In this document: positions 61,778-64,000 of the stretch, in pieces | How positions within the stretch are numbered: position 1 is the stretch's first letter | How the letters are laid out: each line of letters opens with the position of its first letter | Source of the DNA: Algibacter amylolyticus | GTDB lineage: Bacteria > Bacteroidota > Bacteroidia > Flavobacteriales > Flavobacteriaceae | Reading direction: 5' to 3' | Assembly (NCBI RefSeq): GCF_014202225.1 | Contig: NZ_JACHGE010000001.1 | Location: 725,320-789,319 of the forward strand | DNA: 64,000 nt | Notes under the pieces: model-generated | What the model was told of the DNA's origin: nothing | The model's input: only the letters and a program-made list of their open reading frames with translations | Databases searched by the model: none | Program-made: the position numbers and the translations under genes

Positions 61778-63088
61778 ATGGAAGAATTAAAAAATAAGGC
61801 AATTGAAGTATTAAAAGGAAACTGGAAAGATGAGGTTGGTTTTAGTATACCTTGTGCAAACCTATATCCATTTCAATGGTTTTGGGACTCTGGTTTAATA
61901 GCTATTGGTTTTGCGCATTTTGATATGCATAAAGCTGAAGCAGAAATTGAGACTTTACTAGATGCTCAATGGGGTAATGGTTTTATACCACATATTATTT
62001 TTCATACCGAAAGTGATACGTATTTTCCAGGACCAGATTTTCATCGTTCGGATTTACACCCGCTGTCTTCAAAAAAATATAAATCTACCGGAATGACACA
62101 GCCGCCAGTTACAGGTTTTGTGTTAGAGGAATTATATAGAATTAGTACCGATAAAAAGGCAACTTTAAAGTTTCTAGAAACCGTGATTGATAAGGTGTAT
62201 TTTAATCATGAATATTTTTATAAAAATAGAGATCCTCAAAATGAAGGCTTAGTATATATCTATCATAATTGGGAGTCAGGAACCGATAATTCACCTATTT
62301 GGGATGATATTTGGGAAACCATGAATCCTCCAGAATATACTTTTGAAAGACGAGATACTACACATGTTGATGCTTCCGAAAGACCATCAAAAAGAGAGTA
62401 CGACCACTATTTATACATTATTGATATCGCTAAAGAACATAACTATAGCGATGAAAAAATAGCCGAATTATCGCCGTTTTTAGTTCAAGATCCATTGTTT
62501 AATGCTATGCTTATTAAATCGAATGAGAGTTTAATAAAACTGTACGAACTTATTGGAGATAATGCCGATAAAATAGCGCAGCTTAAAACCTGGCAAGAAA
62601 AGAGTATTCAATCCTTCAATAATAAGTTATTTGACGACGAAATTGGGGCTTACATTCATTACGATTTAAGAAACGAAAAACCATTAAAATATTTGTCTTC
62701 ATCTTCATTTTCACCATTGTTTGCTAATATTCCAAGTAAGGAAAGGGCAGCGTCTATGGTAAATGTTATGATGGAAAAGTTTGGAGGCGAGCACCAATAT
62801 TTATGTGCGTCTTTCGATCCTACAAGCGAACGTTTTAATCCTAAAAAGTACTGGAGAGGTCCCGTTTGGATAAACCTTAATTGGATGCTGTATAATGGTT
62901 TAAAACAATACGGTTTTTTAGATATTGCCAATAGAGTAAAACAGGATTCTATTGAAATTATAGAGAAAAATGGGTTTTATGAGTATTTTGATTCGCGAAA
63001 AGACATGCATAACCATGGAAAAGCAGGTTATGGCGGGAATAATTTTTCTTGGAGTGCAGCTTTAATTATTGATTTATTAAATGAATAA
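61778..63088 (+). CDS. GH63/MGH1-like glycoside hydrolase
   Basis: 436 residues with an (alpha/alpha)6-barrel pattern. The strings FQWFWDSGLIAIGFAHFD, GMTQPPVTGFVLEELYR, YIYHNWESGTDNSPIWDD and KYWRGPVWINLNWMLYNGLK match the GH63-related family that includes mannosylglycerate and glucosylglycerate hydrolases and bacterial alpha-glucosidases. No signal peptide is seen, so it should act in the cytoplasm on an imported small glycoside. It is followed at 14 bp by an acetyltransferase gene and then a symporter. The exact substrate is not determinable by eye. Confidence 0.88.
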   Translation: MEELKNKAIEVLKGNWKDEVGFSIPCANLYPFQWFWDSGLIAIGFAHFDMHKAEAEIETLLDAQWGNGFIPHIIFHTESDTYFPGPDFHRSDLHPLSSKKYKSTGMTQPPVTGFVLEELYRISTDKKATLKFLETVIDKVYFNHEYFYKNRDPQNEGLVYIYHNWESGTDNSPIWDDIWETMNPPEYTFERRDTTHVDASERPSKREYDHYLYIIDIAKEHNYSDEKIAELSPFLVQDPLFNAMLIKSNESLIKLYELIGDNADKIAQLKTWQEKSIQSFNNKLFDDEIGAYIHYDLRNEKPLKYLSSSSFSPLFANIPSKERAASMVNVMMEKFGGEHQYLCASFDPTSERFNPKKYWRGPVWINLNWMLYNGLKQYGFLDIANRVKQDSIEIIEKNGFYEYFDSRKDMHNHGKAGYGGNNFSWSAALIIDLLNE

Positions 63089-63102
63089 TAATAACGTGAA
63101 TA

Positions 63103-63711
63103 ATGAGCGAGTTGGACTTTTCAAAAGATTACATTTTAGAAAATGATAAAGTAAGATTAAGTCCTCTTAAAATGGAACATGTTGAATCTTTGCTAGATAT
63201 TTCAGAAGAAACCAATTTGTGGACCTATTTTCTTGAAAAAGGAAATGGTTTAAAAAATTTGACAAACTATATATCGTCCACTGTTAATAACAGAAAGCAT
63301 AAAAAAGAATATCCTTTTATCGTTTTCGATAAAATTAAAAACAGATATGCTGGTACAACTCGATTTTATGACTACTCCAAAGAATTAAAAAATATTAAAT
63401 TAGGCCATACTTGGTATGGCAAATCATTTAGAGGTACTGGTTTAAATAAACATACTAAGTATTTATTATTCGAATTTGCCTTTGAAAAACTAAAGGTTGA
63501 GCGTGTTGGCTTTGGAGCACATGCCGAAAATAAAGTGAGTATAGCGGCAATGAAAGGAGTAGGGTGTAAGGAGGAAGGTGTTTTAAGAAGTTTTATGCCT
63601 TCACTAAACAATACAGGAAGAGCTAACATTATTTTATTAAGCGTTTTAAAAGAAGAATGGGATAATACAATTCAATTTAAATTGAAAAACAAACTAACTA
63701 ACACAGACTAA
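63103..63711 (+). CDS. GNAT family N-acetyltransferase (RimJ/RimL type)
   Basis: 202 residues. VRLSPLKMEHVESLLDI is the usual start of this GNAT group, GKSFRGTGLNKHTKYLLFEFAF is the acetyl-CoA loop region, and GAHAENKVSIAAMKGVGCKEEGVLR is the conserved end of the fold. The acceptor is unknown. Its place between a glycosidase and a symporter (14 and 12 bp gaps) suggests it acts in the same pathway, but this group also has general roles. Confidence 0.9.
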   Translation: MSELDFSKDYILENDKVRLSPLKMEHVESLLDISEETNLWTYFLEKGNGLKNLTNYISSTVNNRKHKKEYPFIVFDKIKNRYAGTTRFYDYSKELKNIKLGHTWYGKSFRGTGLNKHTKYLLFEFAFEKLKVERVGFGAHAENKVSIAAMKGVGCKEEGVLRSFMPSLNNTGRANIILLSVLKEEWDNTIQFKLKNKLTNTD

Positions 63712-63723
63712 AACTTAAAGATT

Positions 63724-64000
63724 ATGAATTGGCTAGACTATAGTATCGTCATATTTTATATTGTATTTTTCTTAGGAATGGGATTCTTTTTTAAGGATAA
63801 TAAAGATTCTAAAGATTATTTTTTAGGAGGAAAAAGTATGGGTTGGTTCCCTTTAAGTTTGTCTACAATGGCAACCCAATTATCGGCAATTAGTTTTATT
63901 TCGGCCCCAGCCTTTGTCGGTTTAAAAATAGGCGGAGGCATGAAATGGTTAACTTTCGAGTTTGCTGTTCCGTTGGCCATGATTTTTATAATGATTGTGA
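63724..64000 (+). CDS. Sodium:solute symporter family protein, N-terminal part (cut by window edge)
   Basis: The first 92 codons of a transporter of the SSS family. It opens MNWLDYSIVIFYIVFFLGMG (first transmembrane helix), then SKDYFLGGKSMGWFPLSLS and ATQLSAISFISAPA, the conserved second-helix region of SSS proteins. It continues beyond the window. It starts 12 bp after the acetyltransferase gene and is probably the inner-membrane importer of the sugar-use locus. Confidence 0.9.
   Translation, partial: MNWLDYSIVIFYIVFFLGMGFFFKDNKDSKDYFLGGKSMGWFPLSLSTMATQLSAISFISAPAFVGLKIGGGMKWLTFEFAVPLAMIFIMIV

Overview
The window looks like chromosomal DNA from a marine-type member of the Flavobacteriaceae (Bacteroidota). 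The DNA is AT-rich. It encodes the gliding proteins GldD and GldE, a secreted protein with a type IX secretion C-terminal domain, several TonB-dependent receptors, and the flavobacterial order HU-mutY-ssb-gldE-gldD. Promoters match the Bacteroidota pattern TTTG-N19-21-TAnnTTTG, and Shine-Dalgarno motifs are not evident. I saw no rRNA, tRNA, CRISPR array, prophage or insertion sequence with a transposase.

Layout. 1-3.8 kb: a truncated TonB-dependent receptor, a membrane-anchored TPR/HTH regulator, the ribosomal pair rplU-rpmA (L21 carries an extra helix-hairpin-helix domain) and a DUF4199 membrane protein. 4-10.5 kb: a metal-binding Cys-rich lipoprotein, then gldD, gldE, ssb and mutY on the minus strand, then HU, a 30-residue basic protein and RNase G on the plus strand. 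10.9-17.5 kb is the accessory part: an OmpA-family protein, then a tandem duplication of a two-gene unit (lipoprotein plus secreted hydrolase). In it the first hydrolase is cut to a stub and the second is split by a frameshift. 17.7-23.1 kb: tig, clpP and clpX, then a pdxJ operon. 23.3-31.9 kb: a CBS protein, nadK, and an envelope run DUF6089-uppS-bamA-skp-skp-murI. 32-38 kb: ahcY, a phosphopantetheinyl transferase, a PcrB-like prenyltransferase, nicotinamide riboside uptake and kinase, DUF4301 and arfB. 38-48 kb: thiamine metabolism, with a TPP riboswitch before an outer-membrane receptor and a second one before thiS-thiC-tenI/thiE-thiD-thiE-thiG-thiH-thiF. 48-58 kb: housekeeping genes (greA, HIT, histidine kinase, flavin reductase, DUF3127, aat, tag, truB, uppP and others). 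58-64 kb: a sugar-use locus with a LacI regulator, a divergent TonB receptor, a GH63-like glycosidase, an acetyltransferase and a sodium:solute symporter cut by the window end.

The most unusual signals are: (i) five copies of a roughly 90-135 bp intergenic element with complementary ends and a site that holds a different hairpin in each of four copies, while one copy is 'empty'; (ii) the duplicated lipoprotein/secreted-hydrolase unit with one truncated partner and one frameshift; (iii) a DUF3127 protein ending in the same DDLPF tip as SSB; (iv) L21 fused to a helix-hairpin-helix domain; (v) a lipoprotein with an HMA domain and three C-x3-C-x3-CC repeats. All functional assignments come from reading motifs by eye; no database search was run.
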